Translations under genes and position numbers: made by a program
Source of the DNA: Desulfomonile tiedjei DSM 6799
GTDB taxonomy: Bacteria > Desulfobacterota > Desulfomonilia > Desulfomonilales > Desulfomonilaceae
Direction of reading: 5' to 3'
Assembly: GCF_000266945.1 (NCBI RefSeq)
Contig: NC_018025.1
Span: 5,460,001-5,524,000 of the forward strand
Length of the DNA: 64,000 nucleotides
Notes under the pieces: generated by a model
Databases searched by the model: none
Told to the model about the DNA's origin: nothing
The model's input: only the letters and a program-made list of their open reading frames with translations
Shown here: piece by piece, positions 45,686 through 53,356 of the stretch
Numbering within the stretch: position 1 is the first letter of the stretch
Layout: the number at the start of each line of letters is the position of its first letter

Positions 45686-46912
45686 ATGACTGACGATCTG
45701 CTACGAAAGCGAAAGCTTTACCTGATAATCGGTTTCCTCATGTCGCTGGTAATGGGTCTGGTTTACGCATGGTCGATTTTCGTGCTTCCCCTCGAGAAGC
45801 AATTCGGCTGGACAAGGGCCCAGACCCAGCTCACGTTTACTCTTGCTATTATGAGTTTCTGCGTGGGGATGATCTTCGGGGGCCGTCTCGCAGACCGCTT
45901 TGGCCCTCGAATCGTAGCAAGCGTAGGCGCCATTTTGTCGACAATAGGCTTCTTTTTGGCGTCGTACACAGAATCCCTGGGGATGCTCTATTTCTCCTAT
46001 GGGATCCTAGTAGGTTTGGGAATCGGAATCGCGGATATCGTTGTGCTGTCCGCCGCGGCCCGGTGGTATCCGGACAAAAGAGGTTTAGCCATCGGAGCTA
46101 TGGCGATGGGGTTCGGGCTGGCCGGTTTCTTCTTTGGCGGTCTGATGGGGCAATTCATTGGCTCTCTCGGTTGGCAATGGGCCTTCCGCACGCTTGCGTT
46201 GGCCAGCCTGGTGGTGCTCGTCGGTGGTGGACTCCTGATGCTCTACCCACCTACAGGGTGGGCTCCACCTCTGCCGGGCGGATCAACCGGAGGCGTTGCT
46301 CCTGCGCCGCTGAGGAACTTCGAGTGGTACGAAATGTTCAGGACTGCTCCATGGTGGCTGTGGTGGGTTTGGGACTTGGTTCTTTGTATCGCAGGAATGA
46401 TGGTGCTCGCTCATGTGGTGCCTCTTGCCGTTGAAAAAGGCCTGGACAAGGCTCGAGCCGCATGGGCCATGGGGCTTTTCGCTCTCTTCAACGGTCTGGG
46501 GCGACTCCTCTTCGGTTGGCTATATGACCAATTGGGGCGCAACAAGACTATGGTTCTCAGCGCTGCGGTCATGGCATTCGGCGTGTTCGGGATACGTTAT
46601 CTTACTCAGTTTATGGGATTTCCAGGTCTTTTCGTCTCCATCATGTGCACCGGTCTAGCATACGGGGGACTTCCGGTGATCAACAGCACGTTCATTGTGG
46701 GCTCCTACGGTCCTAAAAACGCGGGTCTCCACATTGGATTGGCTACTACTCCGCTGATGGTCGCAGTGTTCATCGGACCATACTTGGGTAGTTTCGTACA
46801 AATGTCTTTCGGCTATGATTTGACAATTGTTCTCGGAGGATTGGTGGCAGTACTCGGTGTCATTGTTGCCTTCTTTATCGGGGATGCCCAAAAGTTGTAT
46901 CAGAAATCATGA
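45686..46912 (+). CDS. MFS transporter, oxalate/formate antiporter-like
   Basis: A 408-residue carrier with 12 predicted helices. The N-terminal segment YAWSIFVLPLEKQFGWTRAQ is characteristic of the OFA (oxalate:formate antiporter-like) group, and GGRLADRFGPR is the MFS loop 2-3 motif. The ATG at 45686 is better spaced from AAAGG than the ATG at 45677. Set among methyltransferase genes, it may import the methylated substrate or export the demethylated acid. The exact cargo is unknown. Confidence 0.85.
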   Translation: MTDDLLRKRKLYLIIGFLMSLVMGLVYAWSIFVLPLEKQFGWTRAQTQLTFTLAIMSFCVGMIFGGRLADRFGPRIVASVGAILSTIGFFLASYTESLGMLYFSYGILVGLGIGIADIVVLSAAARWYPDKRGLAIGAMAMGFGLAGFFFGGLMGQFIGSLGWQWAFRTLALASLVVLVGGGLLMLYPPTGWAPPLPGGSTGGVAPAPLRNFEWYEMFRTAPWWLWWVWDLVLCIAGMMVLAHVVPLAVEKGLDKARAAWAMGLFALFNGLGRLLFGWLYDQLGRNKTMVLSAAVMAFGVFGIRYLTQFMGFPGLFVSIMCTGLAYGGLPVINSTFIVGSYGPKNAGLHIGLATTPLMVAVFIGPYLGSFVQMSFGYDLTIVLGGLVAVLGVIVAFFIGDAQKLYQKS

Positions 46913-46941
46913 TGTCTCACCCTTCGCGGCGTCTCCGTCAC

Positions 46942-46963
46942 GGCCGGGCTGTTGGGCCCGGCC
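46942..46963 (+). terminator. GC-rich hairpin after MFS gene
   Basis: Perfect 8-bp stem GGCCGGGC/GCCCGGCC with a six-base loop, 30 bp after the stop codon. It is followed by CTTGCCTATT, a poor T-run. Confidence 0.5.
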
Positions 46964-47039
46964 CTTGCCTATTGCATGAGCCGGTCTTACGTGTAATGAT
47001 TGGTTATCCAAGGGCTTTCAGAATCGAGTTTGAATAGTC

Positions 47040-47777
47040 ATGCGTCAGCGAATTGATAAACACCGCTTTGAACCGGCGTACGCCCAGTTGGCATCAATCC
47101 TTCGCAACCAGATTGCAGAAGGTGTATATCCGCCGGGAGAGAAAATACCTTCCGAGTCCACTATCAGCAAGGAATACGGAGTCTCTCCAATGACAGTGCG
47201 CCAGGCTATCGGCGTATTGACCGAGCAGGGACTGCTGGACCGAATTCAGGGCTCCGGAACGTTTGTCAAGAAATTGAGCATTACCGAATCCCGCTTTGAA
47301 TTGAACAGTCTTCGAGAGATCTTTCAGGATTCCGCGGGAACCCAGATTAAAGTTCTGCAACTCTCCCTCGGGAGAGCCGATGCGAGAACAGCGGAAAAGC
47401 TGGACCTGTCCGTGGGACAACGCGTTATTTTGATCCGCCGTATCCTGCTGCGTGCCGGTCGTCCGGTGATGTTCCACGAAGGGAACGTCCGATGCGATCC
47501 CACTCGGCCGGTGGTAGAGGCGGAACTGAGCATCGGACCTCTTTCAGAATTGTTTACAGGACACTGTGACGGTTCTGTGAAAAAAGGTGAACTGGAGTTG
47601 ATCCCGACAGTCCTGGGTGAGACGGAAGCCGGCCTCCTGGGACATGCTCCGGGTACACCGGCTTTTCGTCTCGAGTATGTGGTGTATGACTTTGATAACG
47701 CTCCGTTTGGTTGGGGATGGTTTGTGGCCCCGCCGGAAGTTTTCAGGTTAAAGACGCATCTAGGGTTATGGGAATGA
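47040..47777 (+). CDS. GntR-family regulator with UTRA domain
   Basis: A 245-residue transcription factor. The N-terminal winged helix (residues 10-75) has the signature PSESTISKEYGVSPMTVRQA. From about 95 it has the ligand-binding UTRA domain of the HutC/FarR branch (RILLRAGRPVMFHEGNVRCD). The gene overlaps the second corrinoid gene by ATGA, so it should be co-transcribed with its likely target genes. The effector is probably a substrate or product of the methyltransferase island. Confidence 0.9.
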   Translation: MRQRIDKHRFEPAYAQLASILRNQIAEGVYPPGEKIPSESTISKEYGVSPMTVRQAIGVLTEQGLLDRIQGSGTFVKKLSITESRFELNSLREIFQDSAGTQIKVLQLSLGRADARTAEKLDLSVGQRVILIRRILLRAGRPVMFHEGNVRCDPTRPVVEAELSIGPLSELFTGHCDGSVKKGELELIPTVLGETEAGLLGHAPGTPAFRLEYVVYDFDNAPFGWGWFVAPPEVFRLKTHLGLWE

Positions 47778-48469
47778 TGTCGAAAGGCTGTGACGCTATG
47801 GTAAGCGAAAAAATTGAAGAGCCTTTGGCCCCGGAAATGGAAGAGCTGGCAACCCTCGTGGCGGAACTGAGAGAGCAGGAAGCCTTGTCTTCTATCGAGA
47901 GTTATCTCTCTGCAAACACTTCTCCCGAAGAGATATTGTCAGCGTGCGAGAAAGGTATGCGTTTGGTGGGATTGATGCACGAGGAGGGGCAGTATTTTAT
48001 TTCCGGTCTCATTATGGCAGGCGAGATCATGCGCCAGGCCGTTGACCTTTTGCGACCCGTGATGATTAAAGAACGATCCGGAAGAAATCGTGGGCGAGTG
48101 CTGTTGGGAACCATCGAAGGAGACATCCATGACATCGGCAAGAATCTTTTCCGGGATCTTCTGGAGTGTCACGGTTTCACAGTCCTTGACCTGGGAGTAG
48201 ATGTGTCGCCAGAGGAATTTCTTCGCGCAAAGGACGAATTCAAACCTCATCTGGTTGCCGTGTCCGTGCTCATCACCGACAGCTTTCCTCATTTGCAGAA
48301 ACTGATCGGATTGTTCAAGGAAAGGTCTCTCGCCAGCCAGGACAGACCGGTAATCCTTATTGGCGGAGGCCAGGTAGACGAGATGGTCTTCAATATCACA
48401 GGGTCAGATTATTGGGCATCGGATGCATTTTCCGGGGTCTGCCTGTGCCAGAAGCTTATTCCGGAGTGA
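47774..48469 (+). CDS. Second corrinoid methyl-carrier protein
   Basis: A 231-residue corrinoid protein of the same type as that at 41940, with helical domain then B12 domain. The ligand motif is D117-I-H119-D-I-G, with LIGGGQVDEM later. The identity is partial, so it likely serves a different methyltransferase. The ATG at 47774 overlaps the GntR stop; an ATG at 47798 with AAAGG upstream is also possible. Family P repeat P4 begins about 15 bp after the stop codon. Confidence 0.9.
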   Translation: MMSKGCDAMVSEKIEEPLAPEMEELATLVAELREQEALSSIESYLSANTSPEEILSACEKGMRLVGLMHEEGQYFISGLIMAGEIMRQAVDLLRPVMIKERSGRNRGRVLLGTIEGDIHDIGKNLFRDLLECHGFTVLDLGVDVSPEEFLRAKDEFKPHLVAVSVLITDSFPHLQKLIGLFKERSLASQDRPVILIGGGQVDEMVFNITGSDYWASDAFSGVCLCQKLIPE

Positions 48470-48485
48470 ACACGTGGACTATGAT

Positions 48486-48617
48486 GATGCCGATTTGCAT
48501 TCAAAATCCCCCCATTCCCCCCTTTACGAAAGGGAGGTAAGAGGCAACATCTTGATTCCCCCCTTATTAAAGGGGGGTCAGGGGGGATTTTCGTTTGATT
48601 TGAAAGCAGATTGATAT
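48486..48617. repeat. Family P element, copy P4
   Basis: Ends GATTTGCATTCAAAATCCCC and TTTGATTTGAAAGCAGATTG flank two half-palindromes (CCCCCCTTTACGAAAGGGAGG and CCCCCCTTATTAAAGGGGGG, each cited in part). It looks like an element whose centre was duplicated. It is a likely terminator for the corrinoid gene. Confidence 0.7.
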
Positions 48618-48715
48618 GAGGCTTCTGGAGAGCCTAGCAGCCTCTCGAACAGAATTGAGGATTCCCGGAGCTTCAGCTCGCAATTCTGAACAAAAGTACG
48701 AGAAAGGGTCCGAGT

Positions 48716-49411
48716 ATGCAAACAGTCGTGCTCGCATGTCATACCATTCATGACGAGCTTGAAAAGGCCGCGCGTGAAACGAACTGCCATTATCCTTTTA
48801 TCTGGGTGGAGTCAGGTCTTCATCTCAGGACTGAAGTGTTGCGCCGTCGACTGCAGGAGGAATTGGACAAGATCGATGGAGTGGATAGGGTCCTGTTTGG
48901 CTTCGGCTTCTGTGGGAACTCGGTTGTCGGTCTTACTCCAAGAAATTTCGAGCTCATTTTCCCCAAAGTCGATGACTGCATTACCTTGCTGCTGGGATCT
49001 TACGAAATGAGAAAACGATATACAGAACAGGGAGGCGTTTATTTTCTTACAAAAGGATGGCTTGAAGGGGAACTCAACATCTGGAAGGAATATCAGTCAG
49101 TCCTGGAAAGATTCGGGCCTGAAAAAACAGAAAGAATATTCCGGATCATGCTGTCTCATTACCGCTCGCTCGGACTCATTGACACCGGAGCGTACGATCT
49201 GGCCGGCCTTGTCCCCCATGTGGAGGAAATTGCAGCGACGCTCAATTTGGAGCACAGGATTTTGCCCGGTACTATCGACCGTCTCAAAAGCTTCCTTTCA
49301 GGCCCGTGGAATGAAGAGGATTACGTAATTATTCCACCTTTCACCACTATCGAGATATCTCATGTATGCACTGGTTCCACAGCCCCCATGCTCCAGGGTC
49401 TCACGTCATAG
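48716..49411 (+). CDS. DUF1638 protein
   Basis: A 231-residue protein of the DUF1638 family, which is commonly encoded beside corrinoid methyltransferases. Features are the opening VVLACHTIHDEL, GFGFCGNSVVG with a conserved Cys, DDCITLLLGS, and a late FTTIEISHVC. Several conserved Cys/His residues suggest a metal or corrinoid-handling role, but none has been shown to my knowledge. It starts at an ATG with a GGGTCCGAG-type weak SD. It is the last recognisable member of the methyltransferase island. Confidence 0.85.
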   Translation: MQTVVLACHTIHDELEKAARETNCHYPFIWVESGLHLRTEVLRRRLQEELDKIDGVDRVLFGFGFCGNSVVGLTPRNFELIFPKVDDCITLLLGSYEMRKRYTEQGGVYFLTKGWLEGELNIWKEYQSVLERFGPEKTERIFRIMLSHYRSLGLIDTGAYDLAGLVPHVEEIAATLNLEHRILPGTIDRLKSFLSGPWNEEDYVIIPPFTTIEISHVCTGSTAPMLQGLTS

Positions 49412-49608
49412 ACATGTTCTTTCTCGGAACCGCTCTTCGTAATCAGCGATTACTTTGGGGAGTCAGTAAACAAACCTGGTGGCCCAAAGCGAGACCTCCC
49501 GTTCCGGCTCATGGATGAGCTCGGCGTCGCTTTAGGGCCATCCTTTTTTATTTATATATAGCAGATTGACACAATTTCTGTCCTTGAACACTCTACTATT
49601 TATCGCGA

Positions 49609-49775
49609 TTGCCGAAAATTTTGACGTTTATCCCATGCTCCAACACAAGATACTGGTGGGGACCGGCGTCCCTGCCGGTCCATTCTATCGATATCATTGA
49701 TCATATTGAAGATGTGCCGGCACGGAGGCACGGCACCCACCGATTTTCGAGAACCGCTTTTCGCAATCGGACAAC
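49609..49775 (+). repeat. Family A element, copy A4 (right end decayed)
   Basis: Left end TTGCCGAAAATTTTGACG and both internal hairpins are kept (GACCGGC-GTCCCT-GCCGGTC and GTGCCGG...CGGCAC). The right inverted end is no longer recognisable. An unoccupied IS110 target core lies at 49667-49678. Confidence 0.75.
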
Positions 49776-50151
49776 CGACATTTACTAATATCCGTCGAAA
49801 TAGCAGCAACGCTGCATTGCGTGAATGCGTTTCTAGAGCTTTTCAGAAAGCAGCATCGGGAGGGCTTGGTTTGCTACTACCGCGGTCACGTTTCTTCGTT
49901 GAAAAAGAGCGGCGACAAAAGTTATTTGCTATTGGCAAAGGGGAGTCTGGAAGATGCCTTATGAGGCATAAAAGAACTTCATGATAGTTACTTGCATACA
50001 ATTTTCTGGAATAGCCCGTAAGCATGCGGGTAGTATCGGTTTTCTTTTTGGGGAAATGTGTCAGCGAAGTCAGGCTGCGCCGTCCGTAGCGGAGGAGATC
50101 CAACGGAGCCGGCAATCGATCGGCTTCCCGATCCTATAGGATTTTGCGTTC

Positions 50152-50223
50152 AAGATGCTAACTTCACTGACCTGCCCTGCAGGTCCGTGCTTTCGCCTTA
50201 ATGAGAACTATCTTGATCGCAGT
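50152..50223 (-). repeat. Family C repeat, copy C3 (reversed)
   Basis: Reversed family C: CACTGACCTGCCCTGCAGGT, then GCTTTCGCCTTAATGAGAAC and ATCTTGATCGCA. It faces copy C4 across the transporter gene, so the gene lies between inverted repeats. Confidence 0.65.
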
Positions 50224-50324
50224 CCTTATTACTCGTATGAAAGCGCATTGGTGTCAGCCATCCCTGGTAAACGTTTTGATGCAGGCTCTATCTGTTTTCA
50301 TGGACTACTCTTAGGGAGAAGAAC

Positions 50325-51725
50325 GTGGACATAAAACTAATCGGGACCGTTGTCTTTGCAGTGATTGGATTGCTTGTCGGCCTGTTAGAGCCCATTGCCG
50401 CGCTGGCCCGCACTGGCAATCTGGTTGCTGCGACAATCATCATTTCCCTCGGATTATGGATTTTCCGACCGGGCAATATCCCTTACGCGGCCGGTTGTGC
50501 TGTTTTTCTCGCCGGATGTCTCATAGCCGGGTTGAAATATCCTGTGGTTATGAATGGGTACAGCAGTTCGGCCATCTGGGTTCTTATTCCTGCCCTGTTC
50601 TTCGGTTACGCCCTTCAGAAGACCGGGCTGGCGAAGCGGATAGTATATTGGACCCTCAAAAGCATCAAACCTACATACCTGACAATAATTTTGGCGTGGG
50701 TATTCGCAGGTGTAGTCCTATCACTTCTTACGCCTTCGGCCACGCTGCGCATACTAACTATGACACCCATCGCTTTGGGCACGGTCGAAGCATGCGGACT
50801 CAAATTCAGAAGTCGTGGAGGGAGCCTTATTTGTTTGACCGCTTTCGGGATGGCTCTTCTCCCGGGGACCGGCTGGTACACGGGCAGCTTGTGGGGACCG
50901 ATCTTCATCGGTATGTTTCCTGCCGAGTTAAAAGTACTTGGAACTCCTGGTGCCTGGCTTCAAGCCAATGCTCCGTATTGGGCTGTCGTAACGTTGCTAT
51001 ACATTGTAGTGCTCAACATTTTGCTGAAACCGGAACAACCGTTAAAACTCGAACGCCATACATTCAGAGCGCAGTACGACGAGTTGGGTGGCATGTCTCG
51101 TGATGAACGGATAGTCATGGTTGTTCTGGTCGCAGCTTTCGCAATGTTTTTTACGGAAAACATCCACCACATACCAACTGTGCCTATCGCTTTGGCAGGT
51201 TTTTTCCTTCTAATAGCATTTGGTGTGATTAAAGCGCCCGACATCAACATTGGGGTAAACTGGGACATGATCCTTTTCTTGGGCGCACTTATCAGTCTTC
51301 CGGCAATTTCTGTAGAGTCCGGCATTGCGAAATGGATGGCCGGATTCCTGGATCCTTTCATATCTGCCTGGGCTGGAAGTCCGGTACTATTCCTGATTGT
51401 GTTCGCATTGATTTACTGGTTGATCCGTTTTGTCGATGTAAGCTGGGGACTTGCCACTGCAGCCTTGATGGCACCGATAATGGTTCCTCTGTACAATGAT
51501 TTCGGGATACATCCGGTGATAATGGGCTTATTGTTTACCGTTGCAGGGGACAGTTTCTTCTTTTCCTATCAGCAGCCTTTTGTCGTGATGTCGGAATCGG
51601 TGACCAAAGGAGACGTGTGGAGTCCCCAGAATCTCAGCAAGGGAGGTCTTGCGTACGCTGCAGCTTGCCTTGCAGCGCTCTTGATTGTTGCACCGTACTG
51701 GAAAGCAATAAAATTTATCCCTTAG
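50325..51725 (+). CDS. DASS/SLC13-family anion transporter
   Basis: A 466-residue membrane protein with about 12 hydrophobic segments, similar to sodium:dicarboxylate/sulfate symporters. The two half-repeats are visible: LLTPSATLRILTMTPIALGT in the first half and NWDMILFLGALISLPAISVE leading to SWGLATAALMAPIMVPLYND in the second. The start is GTG at 50325, preceded by an AGGGAGA SD. Possible cargoes are dicarboxylates, sulfate or other small anions. The gene is monocistronic and flanked by inverted family C copies. Confidence 0.82.
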   Translation: MDIKLIGTVVFAVIGLLVGLLEPIAALARTGNLVAATIIISLGLWIFRPGNIPYAAGCAVFLAGCLIAGLKYPVVMNGYSSSAIWVLIPALFFGYALQKTGLAKRIVYWTLKSIKPTYLTIILAWVFAGVVLSLLTPSATLRILTMTPIALGTVEACGLKFRSRGGSLICLTAFGMALLPGTGWYTGSLWGPIFIGMFPAELKVLGTPGAWLQANAPYWAVVTLLYIVVLNILLKPEQPLKLERHTFRAQYDELGGMSRDERIVMVVLVAAFAMFFTENIHHIPTVPIALAGFFLLIAFGVIKAPDINIGVNWDMILFLGALISLPAISVESGIAKWMAGFLDPFISAWAGSPVLFLIVFALIYWLIRFVDVSWGLATAALMAPIMVPLYNDFGIHPVIMGLLFTVAGDSFFFSYQQPFVVMSESVTKGDVWSPQNLSKGGLAYAAACLAALLIVAPYWKAIKFIP

Positions 51726-51737
51726 GAATACTGTTTG

Positions 51738-51849
51738 ATACGGACTTGCGATCGAGATAGTTCTCATTAAGGCGAAAGCACGGACCTGCAGAGCAGGTCT
51801 GAGGCACCCAGAACCGCCATCAATCCCGGATACAGGGAGTGCCACTGAC
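51738..51849 (+). repeat. Family C repeat, copy C4
   Basis: Begins CTTGCGATCGAGATAGTTCT and has the hairpin GACCTGCAGAGCAGGTC (one mismatch at the centre) and GGATACAGGGAGTGCCACTG. It is the mirror partner of copy C3 on the other side of the transporter gene. Confidence 0.65.
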
Positions 51850-51933
51850 CAGCGCAAACAACCCCTGACTTCAAAGACAGGCGAAAATTGTCTAAAATTT
51901 TAGACTCGTGGGCAGAATTCGCGGAGCTAGCTT

Positions 51934-52656
51934 ATGGAAACGAACGGATCAACAGGGGTCTTTTTCGGAATAGTGCTAATCGCCTTGTTCGCTATAAGCT
52001 TCCTCGCAGGAGATATCGCTGGAATCATAATAGAACGGCATTCTGCCCGAAAATGGCGAATCGCCGCCGAAAAAATGGGATTTGAGTTCGATGGCCGAAA
52101 GAGAAAGGCTCATTCTCTGTCCGAGATTTTTCTTCCGAAATTGCTCTTCCCGGAGGCTCAAGAAACAGCCTTTTCATTTTGCCAGATAATGAAATCCCTG
52201 AGCGGCCGATCGCAGAGGTTTAACATTTCCATCAACGATCTTACAGTCTGGGATTACCATACCAGAGGTCCGATAATTTATCGGTCTGTCGTCTGCATGA
52301 TCAAGGGTTACGATTTCGAGATCATCGGCCCGATAGGACTCGTGAGAATCGGAAGCATCTTGTCTTATGGATTCGGTCAGGACAAGACCCTTAAAGAGTA
52401 TACTCTGTCTGAAGAAGATGACTTTTCAACAACGTATAGAGTCTTTGGGCGCGGAGGTTCGTCGCTTTCGATTTTCACACAAGACCTTAGGCGATTCTGT
52501 ATGGAACACAGGCGCGCAATTGACTGCCTCCTGATTAACGCAGAGGAGATGATTCTCGTGTGGACCAGCGACAGCCCCGAATATTTCCCTCACCTAGTCG
52601 ATCTTGCCATGGGAATTGTCTCGCGGGTTTTGGGGCCGGCTCAACAGATTAACTAA
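51934..52656 (+). CDS. Membrane-anchored protein of unknown function
   Basis: A 240-residue protein with one N-terminal helix (about 8-33, FFGIVLIALFAISFLAGDIA) and a soluble domain. The soluble part contains alternating beta strands such as SVVCMIKGYDFEIIGPIGLV and a C-terminal helix with LVDLAMGIVSRVLG. The layout (anchor, then alpha/beta domain beginning KWRIAAEKMGFEFDGRKRK) recalls DUF3137-type proteins, but I cannot confirm that. The SD is weak. A family A element follows. Confidence 0.6.
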   Translation: METNGSTGVFFGIVLIALFAISFLAGDIAGIIIERHSARKWRIAAEKMGFEFDGRKRKAHSLSEIFLPKLLFPEAQETAFSFCQIMKSLSGRSQRFNISINDLTVWDYHTRGPIIYRSVVCMIKGYDFEIIGPIGLVRIGSILSYGFGQDKTLKEYTLSEEDDFSTTYRVFGRGGSSLSIFTQDLRRFCMEHRRAIDCLLINAEEMILVWTSDSPEYFPHLVDLAMGIVSRVLGPAQQIN

Positions 52657-52725
52657 CAAGGCATCAGCCTGGCGACAAGTACGAAAGAGAGACCGCAAGA
52701 AAAAGACCTGCTAAGAAATTATAGT

Positions 52726-52903
52726 CAGTGCCAAAAATTCTGTCGTTTATCCCTCGTGTGAATTACAGGATATTGGTAGGGGCCGGCGTCCCTGCCGGTC
52801 CATTCTAGCGATATCATTGATCATATTGAAGATGTGCCGGCACGGAGGCACGGCACCCACCAATATTCCTAAATCTTCAATCGGACACTAATTTTGGCAA
52901 CTG
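52726..52903 (+). repeat. Family A element, copy A5 (intact)
   Basis: The best-kept copy, 178 bp. The left end is CAGTGCCAAAAATT and the right end AATTTTGGCAACTG, imperfect inverted repeats. TTATAGT precedes the left end, as it does in copy A6. Hairpins GGCCGGC-GTCCCT-GCCGGTC (a G-T pair in the stem) and GTGCCGGCAC...GGCAC are intact. The unoccupied IS110 target core is at 52787-52798. The gap 52657-53146 has no gene. Confidence 0.85.
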
Positions 52904-53146
52904 TTATGCGTTTTTGCTGCTTAATAAAAGCTGAGGTTATGGCCAAAAGCCACTGTCTCCGGAGACACGGATTTTCCCGAGGCAAAATCGTTCTATGACA
53001 GACTGCAAATTCGGCGGTTGCCCTGGAATAGTTTGGCAGGGCATTTCCAGGATGCTTCCCAGGGCAACCGCGTCATCAGCGTGCCTTGAACTGCCGCACA
53101 GCGGATCGGCAAATTGGAGATATCGTGCGGCTGTTGCCGATCAGAG

Positions 53147-53320
53147 CTATTTGAAGACGCCAAAAGCGAATATAAATACGATGAGTAAGGCAACTCCCAA
53201 TGCTAGTGAATAAGTGATCAGCTTCTTTTCTACAGGCAGGAGGTCGAACCATTCTTCCTCTAAACCCGATTGTTGCGTGGGAGATGTCGTCGACATCTGA
53301 GAGTCCTTTGTCTGTGACAT
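53147..53320 (-). CDS. Small membrane protein downstream of exporter
   Basis: A 57-residue protein: a polar Ser/Thr/Gln-rich start (MSQTKDSQMSTTSPTQQSGL), a short amphipathic part LEEEWFDLLPVEKKLI, and one helix ending AFGVFK. A GGAG SD lies at a good distance. It follows the YeiH-type gene by 36 bp on the same strand, so it is probably a small subunit or partner of that transporter. No family name is known to me. Confidence 0.7.
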   Translation of the reverse strand: MSQTKDSQMSTTSPTQQSGLEEEWFDLLPVEKKLITYSLALGVALLIVFIFAFGVFK

Positions 53321-53356
53321 TGTTGTCTCCTTTTCACAGAATCCGTTATATCGACA

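Larger units (their letters stand above)
49412..50324. other. 900-bp gene-free repeat region
   Basis: No supported gene. It holds family A copy A4, a family F unit at 50063-50114 (GCGAAGTCAGGCTGCGCCGT, shared with 55041) and a reversed family C copy. Bases 49412-49600 and 49780-50060 have no features I recognise. Confidence 0.5.
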
